Shown: positions 39,521-49,209 of the stretch, one piece after another | Layout of the letters: every line of letters starts with the position of its first letter | How positions within the stretch are numbered: position 1 is the stretch's first letter | DNA from: Liopterus haemorrhoidalis | Taxonomy: Eukaryota; Arthropoda; Insecta; Coleoptera; Dytiscidae | Length of the DNA stretch: 64,000 nt | NCBI GenBank assembly: GCA_963971575.1 | Contig: OZ020613.1 | Location: 50,958,250 to 51,022,249, forward strand | Direction: 5' to 3' | Notes under the pieces: model-generated | Database searches by the model: none | The model's input: the letters and a program-made list of their open reading frames with translations, nothing else | What the model was told of the DNA's origin: nothing | Made by a program: the position numbers and the translations under genes

Positions 39521-41726
39521 ATGACTCCCGGTGGTCGCGCTGGCGCCTCCGGGAGGGCTCCAGCCAGCTCTCCTAGGTCACATCCTCGACGGGTGTTGAA
39601 AGATGGGGTCTGTGTTAAGGCCCCCGAAAAGCCTCACGGTGCAGTGACTACTGTCACCGTTGAGGTACACCGGAGTGCTGACTCTGCAGCTTCGGACTCT
39701 CGACCTCCGTCGAGGGCTTCGAGCTTCAGGTCAGCTACTTCCGGAAGTATTCGTAAAGAAGCCACCTCTGCTGGTGCAAGTGGTGATAAGACTCACGGAC
39801 GTCGCAAATGTGACTCCGTTGAGACACTAGCTGGCATCCCCGCCGCTAGCAACATGCGTGACCAGTTCCGCAAAACGTCCTCTCCAGCTGCATCCGTAAG
39901 CAGTAAAGCTGGAAGGAAATCTAAACATCGTAAATCGTTGCAAGCTGGCGTTCCCGCCGCCATCCCTACTACGTCGTTTACGTCGTCTGTTGTGTCTCCA
40001 TCGGGCTGTGCTCCTTCCAGCCAGCCCGATGCAGCATCATCAAGCCGCTCTAGCGGCTCCGTAGTGTCTCCAGCTGGCGTTCCCACAGCTGGAGTCAATC
40101 CTAACTCGAGTAATGGCTCCGCTTCGAAGTCACGACTGGAGAACCGCGCTTTCGGGGGTCTCATCAATGACACCGATACGTTCGCGAATTCTGGCCATGT
40201 TTCGAGACCGACGTCGAGTATGTCATCGTCATATCACACTGATGATAGTGACTCTGAAAGCCGATCTTCCATCGATCGGTTCAACGTTCCGTTTTCGGGT
40301 CGTTCTTCGGTGGACTCTGACGTGCTCATTAATGAGCACGTAGATGCCGCCTTCTCGTCTTCTGAGGAGAGCGACATGGACGTCCACCAGGATAGCTCCG
40401 TAAAACGTCTCAGATCGGACTCATCCACCGTCTCCGCGGGCTCGATTGCGTCAGTAAAACGACCCAAGCGGGTTCAGGAGACAGTGGAACGTGTCGAAAA
40501 TGTTCAGGCCTCGGCTATGAACATTGACATTCCTGCTCCGGCCAAGTCCGGCCCCGGTCGCGCATTCTTGCAGATCTTCGTGCGGACAAGGGCCTGAAGG
40601 ACGTTGAGTACAACGTTCTCCCGCTCAAGTCTGATCAACCTCTTAGGGTTGTTATCAGAGGGCTTCCCGTGGAGATCCCTCTTGAAGACGTGAAGCAAGA
40701 GCTGACCGTTCTTGGACACCGACCTTCTAAAATCTCTAGGCTCTACAAAGGGCCTATTGATGCTCGCCGCGAGATGCCTCTCATCCTTGTTGAGGTAGCC
40801 CGTGGTGACACCGGAATTTACAATATAGCTTCACTGCTATATTTTAAAGTCTCCGTTGAGAAGAAGAGGAGGATCGACGGAATTAAGCAGTGTTTCAACT
40901 GCCAGGGGCTGTATCACACCGCTGGCGGTTGTCATTCAAAACCGCGCTGCTCGTGGTGCAGCGGTGAACACGCGTCCCAGCAGTGGCCCAACAAGGCTGA
41001 AAAGCCTTGCTGTGTGAACTGCAAGGCGCGCAACGCCCCTGCCGATCATCCCACCGGTTCTCGCATGTGTCCATCACGTGCTTCGACAAGACGGCCCAAC
41101 GACAACCGACAGAGGAGGACAGCTCCACGTCCGAGCTACGTTCCAGCTCCTGCTCCAGCTGTATCAGCGTGGAAAAGCCGTTGCCATACGTGGCAATGGC
41201 CAAAGCGACACCTGTTGCTACCCCTTCCCCAGCGGTGGTTTCTCAACCTGCACCACCACCGCCTACTCGCACCACTGCGACTGTTATTCCTGAATCAGGA
41301 ACAGACGCAGACGGTTTTAAGAAACAGAGGAAGCGGGGGAGGAGGAATCGTGCGGCTCAGTCCGCACCCGTTCCCCCTCCGTCTGCCGCCCCTCCGAACA
41401 GGCCCAAAGAGGCAACCGTTCGTCGACAGGCGACTCAGGCACAGAGGCAACCTGCCAAGACCTCACCACTCCCGGTGAGACCAGCGGTACGCTCTGAGAG
41501 GGGTGTGCTACCGCGTCAGGCGGTAGTAGCATCCCCACCGCAGTCCTTCCCTCAGACCCCCCCCCCCTTCCTGAACTTTGAAGATTCCCTCCAGACTCTT
41601 CAGCAGCTACTTAATCAAGCGGCTTCATTGCTGAGCAATGCCGCTCTGATAATTAGCCAGCTGTCGAGTCAGCCTGCCTTCTGGGCCCCCACTGTTAACA
41701 CCAACAATGGCCGACACCAGAAGTAA
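39521..41726 (+). pseudogene. Jockey-like ORF1 (gag-like, PRE_C2HC), frameshifted
   Basis: Begins at the ATG at 39521 (MTPGGRAGASG), inside an ORF open from 39470. A serine/alanine-rich N-terminal half of about 350 residues is followed, after a frame change near 40590, by LRVVIRGLPVEIPLEDVKQE and the zinc knuckles CFNCQGLYHTAGGC and CSWCSGEHASQQW (one His/Cys changed) and CVNCKA. A second shift near 41080 leads to a proline-rich tail ending NTNNGRHQK at 41726. The RGLP...EDV block plus knuckles is the nucleic-acid-binding protein of jockey and X-type elements. The C-terminus overlaps ORF2 by 20 bases. Two shifts make it inactive. Confidence 0.85.
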
Positions 41727-41967
41727 GACGCGCCCTTCTTCTCTCGCCATCTGCGCCTGGAACGCAGATGGACTCAGTCGCAAGAGAGATCAGCTGGAAG
41801 TGTTCGCCAGCGATCATAACATTGACGTTTTTCTAGTCAATGAGACATTTTTGAAGCCAGCAGATAGTTGTAAATTACAAAACTATAGCTGCTACAGAAA
41901 TGATAGGCTTACTGGCCCTATGGGCGGTACTGCCATTTTCGTCCGGTGCAGCATTGAACACTGTCAA
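41707..41967 (+). pseudogene. Jockey-like ORF2 start (endonuclease N-terminus), truncated
   Basis: The ATG at 41707 overlaps the end of ORF1. SLAICAWNADGLSRKRDQLE, then HNIDVFLVNETFLKP and GPMGGTAIFVRCSIEH give the first third of an APE-type endonuclease with the catalytic Asn (WNADG) and Glu (NET). The ORF stops after 87 residues where unrelated transposon sequence begins. Reverse transcriptase and the 3' end are missing. Confidence 0.85.
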
Positions 41968-42524
41968 GCATAGCATGCATAAGAAGCTTGGTAAATGAAA
42001 CCGAGAGACAAGATCCTTGCGACTCTTATTTCCAAGTAAATGGCAAAACCATTTACCCTATTTTTGATGTTCCACATATTTTAAAAAATTCAAGGGCAGC
42101 CCTATTTTATAATAATATAACATTTGAAAATAATAAAATTGCCAAATTTGAAGTTATTGAAAATTGTTGGAAAATAGATTCGGCTCAAAGGTTCCAGATG
42201 TTGTATGGCATTAAGGATTATTTCTTTAAATTAGAAAAGGGGTCGCATAAAATGAAAGTGTCTGTGGCTGCCAAAACAATGAGTAATACTGTGGCAGCTG
42301 CAATTAATTCAATGTGTGCGTATGGGCGCGATATTTTACCGGCTGACGCAGTATTCACAGCAGAATTTGTTTCTGATGCCGACACACTTTTTGATTCATT
42401 AAATTCTAGTACATTGCATCCTGAAAAAGGAAAAAAAATTAAATGCACTTTGCATAAAAATTCTGGTCATATTAACTACTGCTACAAAATGTTGAAAAAA
42501 ATTGAGTGTTGGCAATTTGTATAA
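41968..42524 (+). pseudogene. P-element/THAP9-type transposase, middle part
   Basis: About 180 residues. YFQVNGKTIYPIFDVPHILK carries the DPPHLIKNxRN-like motif at the start of the GTP-binding insertion, then YGIKDYFFKLEKGSHKMKVS and AAKTMSNTVAAAI, the KMKV..A..V block, to KIECWQFV and a stop. The true reading starts some codons upstream of the ATG at 41988 (ACIRSLVNET). It could be the continuation of the THAP exon at 38573-39010 after deletion of the first catalytic part. Followed by AT-rich DNA with no gene to 42690. Confidence 0.8.
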
Positions 42525-42690
42525 AAAAAAACACCTTTTAAGAAAAGGACATTGTAGTGAGTATTGTGCGGACTCAGCAATGACCCCAATTATGAATATA
42601 AATAAAGGTCATTGTTATGAGACGACAGTACTCATTATAGAGGTAACTATGTATGTACCAATATCGTAAACCAATAAACGAATAATTAAG

Positions 42691-42709
42691 TATATATATA
42701 TATATATAT
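42691..42709. repeat. (TA)n 3' tail of the RTE-like element
   Basis: Nineteen bases of ta repeat at the 3' end of the minus-strand element, a tail style known in RTE-type elements. Confidence 0.8.
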
Positions 42710-42718
42710 AGTCAGAAA

Positions 42719-42746
42719 CCTCTTCTACCATTCGGTGTAGAGGTTG
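42719..42746 (-). other. 3' UTR hairpin of the RTE-like element
   Basis: aacctcttctacc pairs with ggtgtagaggtt around a four-base loop, leaving one bulge. Placed between the ORF2 stop and the TA tail, it could be the structure recognised by the reverse transcriptase. Confidence 0.5.
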
Positions 42747-42752
42747 TTCTTC

Positions 42753-45695
42753 TCAGTCTAATTCTTTTATGAAGTTGCGCCACTCTGTCTTATTGTGAGC
42801 CTTATTTTCTGCTTCTTTCCATGTCAGTCCTTTTTTATCTAGGATTTGTGACACTGTTTGGTTCCATGTTTTATGAGGTCTTCCTCTTGGTCTGCTTCCT
42901 GAAGTTCTGGCTAGCCATATATTTTTTGTCGGTCTTTCTTGCTTCATTCTTGTGATGTGTCCGTACCATCTTAATTTCTGTCTGTCTATTGTTTTTTCCA
43001 CTGCTTCTATCTGTAGCTCTTCTCGTATTGTTTCACTCCTTATTCTGTCAAGTTTAGTGACACCCTTAACTCTTCTTAAAAATTTCATTTCTGCAGCTTG
43101 AACTTTGCTCTTGAGCCGATCTGAAAGTACCCATGACTCGCAACCATATGTTAATGTGGGTAGGTAAATCGTTTTGTATACTAGGAGTTTTGTGTCGTTA
43201 CTTATTTCTTTCTTATTTATTAAGATATTATTGAGGGCCTGGAATACATTTGCTGAATCTTTAATTCTACTATTGATTTCTTCTTCGTATCCCCCTTTGC
43301 TCTCTAATATAACTCCTAAATACTTAAAGCTGCTGACCTGTTCAATTTTCACTGCGTCCAGAGTTAAATTTATCTCAACTTCCTCTTTACCAATGACCAT
43401 TACCTTGGTTTTACTGTGGTTTATTTCCATATTTCTTTGAAGTAACGCCTCCTTCCATATATTTACATTTGCTTGCAAATCTTCCTTATTTTTTGCGCAT
43501 ATTACTATGTCGTCTGCAAACGCACATTCGGCAATGTTCACTGGTTGTAGATTACTGTATCCAATATTAAGTTTCTTTACTCTATTTTTAATTTCTTTCA
43601 TGATATCATCCATTAGAATGATGAAAAGTACTGGACTCAGGACTCCCCCCTGTCTTACACCTTCTGTTGTTATAAATTCATCGGACTGCAAATTTCCTTG
43701 CCTGATGTAATTTCTGGTGGTTGTGTAGAGGCTACGGATTGCCTGGATTAAATCTTCTTCTACTCCGAGTTTCCTTAATACCTCCCAAACCTGATCTCTT
43801 ACAACTTTGTCGAACGCTTTCACCATATCAATGAAACATAAGTATGCAGTTCTATTATGTTTGTTCAACTTTTCTTGGATCTGCCTAATAGAGAAAATGT
43901 GGTCTTGGGTACTGTATCCTGTTCGAAATCCACTTTGGGAGGTTTCTAGCTTGCTTTCAGTAAGTTTATTTAACTTAGCCACCAGTATCAATTCATACAA
44001 TTTCTCTGCAGCGCTCAGCAGAGATATGCCCCTATAATTTTTGCAGTCTCTGTTATCTCCCTTTTTATATATTGGTACTATTATTGCGCATTCCCAGTCA
44101 TACGGAATTTTCCCAGTTTTCCAAGCTTCATTGAGTATTCTGTATAGCAAATCTACTCCATTTTCTCCCAGATACTTTAGCATTTCCGGCCTAATGTTAT
44201 CATGTCCTGCTGCTTTTGCCACTTTAATTTGTTTTAGACTGCACCAAATTTCTTCTTTACTGATTCCGCCCCTTTCATTATTAATTGTTGTGGAACTACT
44301 ATTAGTTTTGAGGCACATAGTATTGCACTTGCTTTGTTCATTTGCTTCTAACAGCTCTACAAAATAATTTCTCCATCTTTCCATGATCTCCCCATTATCA
44401 CTTAATATATTTCCGTCTTTGCTTTTTATTTGCGGTAATTTTGTTTTTTTTTCACATCTCGCCTCCTTCAATACTTTATAAAATAGTTTCGTATTCTTTT
44501 TGCTATGCTCTTGGAGTTGAATGCCAAATCTTTCCCATGCAGACTTTTTTCCTTCTAGCACCAACTCTTTGGTTATTTTTCGCTGTTTTTTATACCGAAT
44601 ATAATTCTCTTCATTTCTAAGATTGAGGTAATTTTTCCATCTGTCTTTCTTTTCTTTTATGGCTGCCTTTATATCCTCATTCCACCATTTTGTCTGCTTT
44701 TTATTCGGTATAGGTCTAATTGTTCCACACACTGTCTTTGCTGATTTAAGTAAAATATTTTTAAGTGCAAGCCACATTTCTTCAAGATTGACCAGATTAT
44801 CTAACTTTAGAAGGGATATTTCATAATCTACTAGTGCTGTATATTCTTGTTTTACCGGTTCCTCTTTGAGTTTATATACTTTTATTCTCTCCTTGATGCC
44901 AGGTTTTCTTTCCTTAGTTTTACTATTGCTATTTATTGAGTCTTTCAGTTTAATTTTTCCTCTTACCAGAAAGTGGTCGCTACCTATTTCGTACTCTCTG
45001 AACACACGAACATCCATAACTGATTTTCTGTTTCTCTTTTCTACTAAAATATAGTCAATTATGGATCTTTCCTTTCTAGAGGGTTCTTCACGGGTATATT
45101 TATGTATGTCTTTGTGCTTAAAAATTGTGTTCGTAATTATCAAGTTATTTATCAGGCAAAAATCTATCAGTCTATTTCCGTTATTGTTTTTTACCACTTC
45201 CCCGAAAACGCCCATAATTTCCTTCTTCCCTCTAATGTCGTTTCCTACTCTTCCATTAAAGTCGCCTAATATATAAGCCATGCCTTTGCAGCTGTCCAAT
45301 GTTAACTGTAGATCGCTCCAGAACTCATCTTTTGTTGACACATTATCATCTTTATTAGGGCCATAGATCGCTATAATTGTTGTCATTTCCTGTGGGTTGA
45401 TTTTTAGTTCAACCGTCATTATTCTCTCCGAAATGAATGACCAGGTTTGCACTTTGCTTTTGTACTCGTTACTTATTATGCAGCCTATTCCTGCCTGTGC
45501 TCTGTTTATTAAGGGTACTCCACTATAAATTAATAAATGTCCTCCATCTAATTCTTTACTACCTTGCCCCTTTTTCTTCGTTTCAGTTATTACCAGTATA
45601 TGTAACTTAGATTTTTTAAATTCATGAGCTAGTTCGATTTCTTTATTTTTAATACTTCTAATATTCCATGTTCCAATATTCCAGTACCTATTCAA
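42753..45695 (-). CDS. RTE-like ORF2: endonuclease and reverse transcriptase
   Basis: An intact 980-residue protein. APE endonuclease: GTWNIRSI near residue 8, ITETKKKG near 37, GDFNGRVGND near 145 and SDHFLVRGK near 242. Reverse transcriptase: NYRGISLLSAAEKLYELI, FRTGYSTQDH, FIDMVKAFDKV and the active-site FADD near 725. The C-terminus has KLRWYGHITRM and RGRPHKTW, a signature of RTE/CFDP2-like proteins. There is no RNase H. It nicks and copies into a nicked target. The ATG at 45695 lies 45 bases after the ORF1 stop, so ORF2 would be reached by reinitiation. No disabling change is visible. Confidence 0.92.
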   Translation of the reverse strand: MNRYWNIGTWNIRSIKNKEIELAHEFKKSKLHILVITETKKKGQGSKELDGGHLLIYSGVPLINRAQAGIGCIISNEYKSKVQTWSFISERIMTVELKINPQEMTTIIAIYGPNKDDNVSTKDEFWSDLQLTLDSCKGMAYILGDFNGRVGNDIRGKKEIMGVFGEVVKNNNGNRLIDFCLINNLIITNTIFKHKDIHKYTREEPSRKERSIIDYILVEKRNRKSVMDVRVFREYEIGSDHFLVRGKIKLKDSINSNSKTKERKPGIKERIKVYKLKEEPVKQEYTALVDYEISLLKLDNLVNLEEMWLALKNILLKSAKTVCGTIRPIPNKKQTKWWNEDIKAAIKEKKDRWKNYLNLRNEENYIRYKKQRKITKELVLEGKKSAWERFGIQLQEHSKKNTKLFYKVLKEARCEKKTKLPQIKSKDGNILSDNGEIMERWRNYFVELLEANEQSKCNTMCLKTNSSSTTINNERGGISKEEIWCSLKQIKVAKAAGHDNIRPEMLKYLGENGVDLLYRILNEAWKTGKIPYDWECAIIVPIYKKGDNRDCKNYRGISLLSAAEKLYELILVAKLNKLTESKLETSQSGFRTGYSTQDHIFSIRQIQEKLNKHNRTAYLCFIDMVKAFDKVVRDQVWEVLRKLGVEEDLIQAIRSLYTTTRNYIRQGNLQSDEFITTEGVRQGGVLSPVLFIILMDDIMKEIKNRVKKLNIGYSNLQPVNIAECAFADDIVICAKNKEDLQANVNIWKEALLQRNMEINHSKTKVMVIGKEEVEINLTLDAVKIEQVSSFKYLGVILESKGGYEEEINSRIKDSANVFQALNNILINKKEISNDTKLLVYKTIYLPTLTYGCESWVLSDRLKSKVQAAEMKFLRRVKGVTKLDRIRSETIREELQIEAVEKTIDRQKLRWYGHITRMKQERPTKNIWLARTSGSRPRGRPHKTWNQTVSQILDKKGLTWKEAENKAHNKTEWRNFIKELD

Positions 45696-45739
45696 TTGCC
45701 TTGTCGTTGTCTTTATATCAGTCCTACTTCCAGCATACC

Positions 45740-46525
45740 CTAGTTTTTTGCTTTGAATATTGATGTAGAGGCTGATCCCTTAACTTCTACCACTCCATTT
45801 TCCTCAGCGCTCCATTTAAACTCAACGTCATCAATAAACATTTTTTGGTAACCAATTTTAATTTTCCTGTTTTTAAATTCTTCCCCCTTAGCGATAGATC
45901 TTAGCTCCCACTGTATTTTTCTTTCCTCTAACGTTAAATCATTTTCAATATATATTCTTTGTGGATTTGCCTTTAATTTGTACTTATTCTTCATTACTTT
46001 CATTTTGTCCTCCCAAGACATCCATTCGATCATATACATTGATGTAGCTCTGCGATTATTTATCTTATAACTCTTTTTTACTTTTCCTTCAATTTGCAAT
46101 TCTTTTTTTATAAAGTTTTCAATATTTTGGTTCAAATTATTACTATCTATATCAACGCCAGTAAGTATGGTATTATTTTTCCTCTTCTCTTTTTCTTGTA
46201 TGCTCAGTTTTCTCTCCAGTAGTGTTATTCTTTCATTTAATTCTTTTTTCTCTGTGGTCCACATTACTTCCTTTTTCTTCATTTCCTCTCTGATATTTCG
46301 TACCTCCTCTGTATTTTTCTTTAATTCTACCATCATTTCTCTCAGCATGTGTTTTATTTCATCCATTTCGTTTTCCGTTTGTTTTTCCTTGTTCTTATAT
46401 CTGGGTGATCTTAAAATTCTTTTGCTTGGCGCAAATACCGACTTTTCTAAATCGAGTTCTTCTGAACTACCTCTTTCTCTTGACCTTTTACTAATTGGCG
46501 TTGAACAGCCCTCTGTTCCACTCAT
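45740..46525 (-). CDS. RTE-like ORF1 (coiled coil, RRM-like RNA-binding protein)
   Basis: An intact 261-residue ORF. A short serine-rich N-terminus is followed by a long coiled coil (residues about 50-115, rich in E and K, with MLREMMVELKKNTEEVRNI and LNERITLLERKLSIQEKEKR), then an RRM-like fold starting NNTILTGVDI and containing SYKINNRRATSMYMIEW, and a C-terminal basic part with RKIQWELRSIAK. Coiled coil plus RRM plus C-terminal domain is the L1-type ORF1 plan: a trimeric RNA chaperone. It sits directly upstream of ORF2. Confidence 0.85.
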   Translation of the reverse strand: MSGTEGCSTPISKRSRERGSSEELDLEKSVFAPSKRILRSPRYKNKEKQTENEMDEIKHMLREMMVELKKNTEEVRNIREEMKKKEVMWTTEKKELNERITLLERKLSIQEKEKRKNNTILTGVDIDSNNLNQNIENFIKKELQIEGKVKKSYKINNRRATSMYMIEWMSWEDKMKVMKNKYKLKANPQRIYIENDLTLEERKIQWELRSIAKGEEFKNRKIKIGYQKMFIDDVEFKWSAEENGVVEVKGSASTSIFKAKN

Positions 46526-46834
46526 TTAAATTTAATTACAGTAGGAAAAATTAATATTCACATATATCTTTAACGTTCACTTGTGTTTACTATAATTGTT
46601 TAAATTAAGATTATTGCTTTTTAAACACCAGAAGTTAATTCACACCGACAACATACAATATGATGTCCTTTGCACTACGCCACTGCAGCTTTGAGAATAC
46701 AATAATGATTCGTCACGAAACGCCACTGGCAGTAAGTTCTCTATGCTTTGACCGGCTGGAACCGTTGTCAACCTGTCCGTTCAACACCGCTCGCCACGAG
46801 ACTTTGACGTTTATTACACCTAGCCTTTTATCTA
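46526..46834. other. 5' UTR of the RTE-like element and junction
   Basis: Includes a GC-richer part near 46740-46800 (minus strand cgtggcgagcggtg) that is probably the element's 5' end. No gene. Confidence 0.45.
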
Positions 46835-47078
46835 TGTAAAATGTACAATAAGTTTTATACACTAATGTTATTAACTGTTTTATTTATTTATAAACAACTA
46901 TTTTAGCTTATCACTAATTATTCTTCACTCGTGTACGTCAGCTGCACGATAGTTCCCGTAAATTTTGGGTATTACTATCGGTGTTTTTAGACGTACATTC
47001 AACTTGACCGCACAACTTCTGACTATAATTAAGTATATAATGTATCGTATTAATGTACACGTATCCATTCCTCTTACA
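46835..47078 (+). repeat. Candidate 5' LTR of a Ty3-like element
   Basis: The right edge is set by cctcttaca followed at once by tggcgaccgtgaca, a typical primer-binding site. The left edge (tgtaaaatgtac) is a guess from the TG rule. A TATA-like tataatta precedes the end. The partner LTR is not in the window. Confidence 0.4.
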
Positions 47079-47092
47079 TGGCGACCGTGACA
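47079..47092 (+). promoter_or_regulatory. Primer-binding site of the Ty3-like element
   Basis: tggcgaccgtgaca, starting directly after the aca end of the candidate LTR; the TGGCGACCGTGAC form is familiar from insect Ty3-like elements. The tRNA was not assigned. Confidence 0.6.
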
Positions 47093-47197
47093 AATATAAG
47101 AAAATGAAGTGACAAATATAAGAAAATGAAGTGACAAATATAAGAAAATGAAGTGACAAATATAAGAAAGTGAAGTGACAAATATAAAAAGATGAAA
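47089..47197 (+). repeat. 22-bp tandem repeat, five units
   Basis: Units of gacaaatataagaaaatgaa plus gt, starting at 47089, 47111, 47133, 47155 and 47177. The first four are almost identical and the last is degenerate. The array grows out of the end of the primer-binding site. Confidence 0.93.
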
Positions 47198-47225
47198 AAA
47201 AAATTTTTTTAAAAAAATCTGTGCA

Positions 47226-47443
47226 ATGGGATCATCCCCAAGCAAGGAGGTGAGCCAAGAACTCACAGAAAATGGTGCAGTTAATGCAATTTTCGAAAAC
47301 AGATTGATGTAGACTTAAAAATAATGTTCTACATTATTTTTGTTATATTGGTTTTAAGCTTTATATTAAGAGTTATAAAGGCGTATACGAGATATATAAA
47401 GAAGAAAATCATAAGAAGATCAGCATCGAAGGCGGAGATATAA
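47226..47443 (+). pseudogene. Small MG-start, membrane-anchored leader protein of the Ty3-like element
   Basis: Two short frames. The first (47226-47312, 28 residues) starts MGSSPSKEVS, an N-myristoylation-type signal, and contains NGAVN. The second (47324-47443, 39 residues) starts MFYIIFVILVLSFIL, a transmembrane helix, then a basic IKKKIIRRSASK tail. A one-base change near 47308 would put both in one frame, so they are probably one small membrane protein encoded before gag. Some insect Ty3-like elements carry such a leader. It could direct particle assembly to membranes. This copy is broken. Confidence 0.45.
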
Positions 47444-47702
47444 GTTCCGGTCCAGTTTAAGTTCCCATTTAATTGTGCAAGACTAGGTGAAGAATGTGCG
47501 GTAGTGCAAATTGTGAAACTGTGTCAGTGTAGTGCCAGTCAGCAAGAAAAACTATTGGTAATGGTAAACAATTAAACAATGTATATTACAACATATAAAC
47601 ATTTTTGATTATGAAATTTTAATTATTAGGTAAATTTTTTTTTTAAATTAATTTGAATTTATTTATTTTTTTAAATTTTTTATTCAATCATTACTGAAGT
47701 AG

Positions 47703-48425
47703 GACGAAATAGAGAGTTTATTACTAAGCATAAAAGAGGATCTTTGTAAAAAATCAAAAGAGATCATTAAAACTACTCGACCAAAAAGAAAAGTTTTAAG
47801 ACAGGAAATCATCAATAATTTGGTAACAAAATTTAATGAATTCACTAATGTTACAAATACTTATTGGGGCAGGCTATTGGTAGATGTAAACTACCTAGTA
47901 CCATACGACCTCACACAAATAATTGACATTAACGTAATTAAGACTGAGACAGACTCGGAAAACCATCAATCAGAAAACGAAATGGCGTTGACATTAAAAG
48001 AATTTTTTAACTTTGCGGACAAAATATTGCCCAAATCTTTTGACGGTAATTCATCAGCCCTCATTTTTTTTATTGATGCAGCATTACGTAATAAATGTAA
48101 GGGAGATAAATCCCATGTTATTGAAGCGAAAATAGTTCATTTGAAACAATCCAGCAAAGAATCATCTATATTTACAAAAGAGATCGAAGATCTAGCCGAA
48201 AAATTATTAACATCATACATTTCCGAAGGTGTTCGCAAAGACACAGCGGAATCTTTCGCAAAAAATCGTGCCGTACGGACTTAAGCAGCAAACGCTAGAT
48301 CCGAAAAGACAAAATTTGTAATGGAGGCAGGTACGTTTGAAACTCTACAGGACGCGATCACAAAATTTTTAACAGTAGATTCCGAACAGAATAGTACTAA
48401 CATTTTAAAACCGGAAATATTATGG
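47703..48425 (+). pseudogene. gag-like region of the Ty3-like element
   Basis: The frame opens after an acceptor-like gaagtag at 47702 with DEIESLLLSIKEDLCKKSKE, then the ORF from 47820. LKEFFNFADKILPKSFDGNS and SALIFFIDAALRNKCKG are followed by a helical capsid-like stretch to FAKNRAVRT. One stop at 48282-48284 interrupts it; AANARSEKTKFVMEAGTFET continues in the same frame to about 48425. The order fits a Ty3-like capsid, but I rely on overall pattern rather than an invariant motif. No knuckles, protease or pol follow; P-type transposase text takes over. Confidence 0.5.
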
Positions 48426-48439
48426 CTATATGGAAAATG

Positions 48440-49185
48440 TACCAGAAATATGATTTAAAATATTTGAGAACGAGGGCATTAAACCAAGATGCAGTAGAAA
48501 ACCTATTTGGCACAATAAGAAAACCTCAATATTAAATAAGTTGGTTACGCAAAATAGGGGCTTTAATTATGAAGACGACGGACGTTCTGTATTATTTAAT
48601 TTACAAGAATTTTTAGATTTTCAAGTCTCTTCTTCTACTATACCTTTCGACGTAGAATTTGTAGGGATTAACGTAAATATATTAAAAACTTCTGACTTTT
48701 CCAACAACAATTTTGATTTGCCCGCAATTTCTTATGTATGTGGATATTTCTATAAAAAAATTAAATCTGTTTCTGAAAATTACGAATTATGTAAGGTACT
48801 TTTACTTACGGAAAGTACTTACTAATTGCAGCATATTTTCACCTTATTTAAGAAATATGACAACGAACAAAGGTTACATTATGTAACCATGGATTTCATA
48901 ATTTATGTTGCTAATTTATATGATCACATTATAAAAATTTTAAAAGAATTTGGTTATTTAAATCATTTAGATATTAGACTGTTTAATTTTTTATATAAAA
49001 AAATTGAGTTTCCAAAATTAACATGCCAATCACATAAGAAAAAAATACATAAGAAAATTGTTAACCTTGCGATTGATCTTATAACAAGGAAATATTATCA
49101 AGAACTTATTAAAGCAAATAAACTGCTAATTACATTTATTATTTATTTTTATTTTTTCTTAGCTTCATGCAGAACTAGATTTTGA
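48440..49185 (+). pseudogene. P-element/THAP9-type transposase C-terminal part
   Basis: LKYLRTRALNQDAVENLFGT then IR is the conserved LxTRxLNQDxLENFFGxIR motif that holds the last catalytic acid of P-type transposases. A stop and shift follow. The ORF at 48541-48822 carries LPAISYVCGYFYKKI, the A..Y..GY...K block, and the frame after it (to 49183) adds KKKIHKKIVNLAIDLITRKY. Three frames, two stops: a dead C-terminal third. The start of the protein is not present to the left, where a Ty3-like gag ends. Confidence 0.75.
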
Positions 49186-49209
49186 AATCTACTAAATTCG
49201 TGCATTTTT

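Larger units (their letters stand above)
39261..41967 (+). mobile_element. Jockey-like non-LTR retrotransposon, 5' half only
   Basis: A GC-rich element with ORF1 (39521-41726) and the first 85 codons of ORF2, then an abrupt change to P-type transposase text at about 41967. Loss of the 3' part is opposite to the usual 5' truncation of these elements, so a later deletion is likely. No target duplication found. Confidence 0.75.
42690..46800 (-). mobile_element. RTE-like non-LTR retrotransposon, apparently complete coding
   Basis: Minus-strand element with ORF1 (45740-46525), ORF2 (42753-45695), a short 3' UTR holding a hairpin (about 42719-42746) and a (TA)n tail at 42691-42709. The 5' end is placed only roughly near 46800; no target duplication was recognised, since the tail lies in AT-rich DNA. 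Both ORFs are open, so this is the best candidate here for a recently active element. Confidence 0.8.

Noticed and set aside
39793..40173. 126-residue antisense ORF within the jockey-like ORF1
   Set aside because: GC-rich third-position shadow of ORF1 coding sequence.
47089..47197. Regular repeats that might suggest a CRISPR array
   Set aside because: Units are directly adjacent with no spacers, and the genome is eukaryotic.
46925..47266. Two overlapping minus-strand ORFs with repeated FLIFVTSFSYICH text
   Set aside because: Produced by the 22-bp tandem array; no start context and no relation to neighbours.
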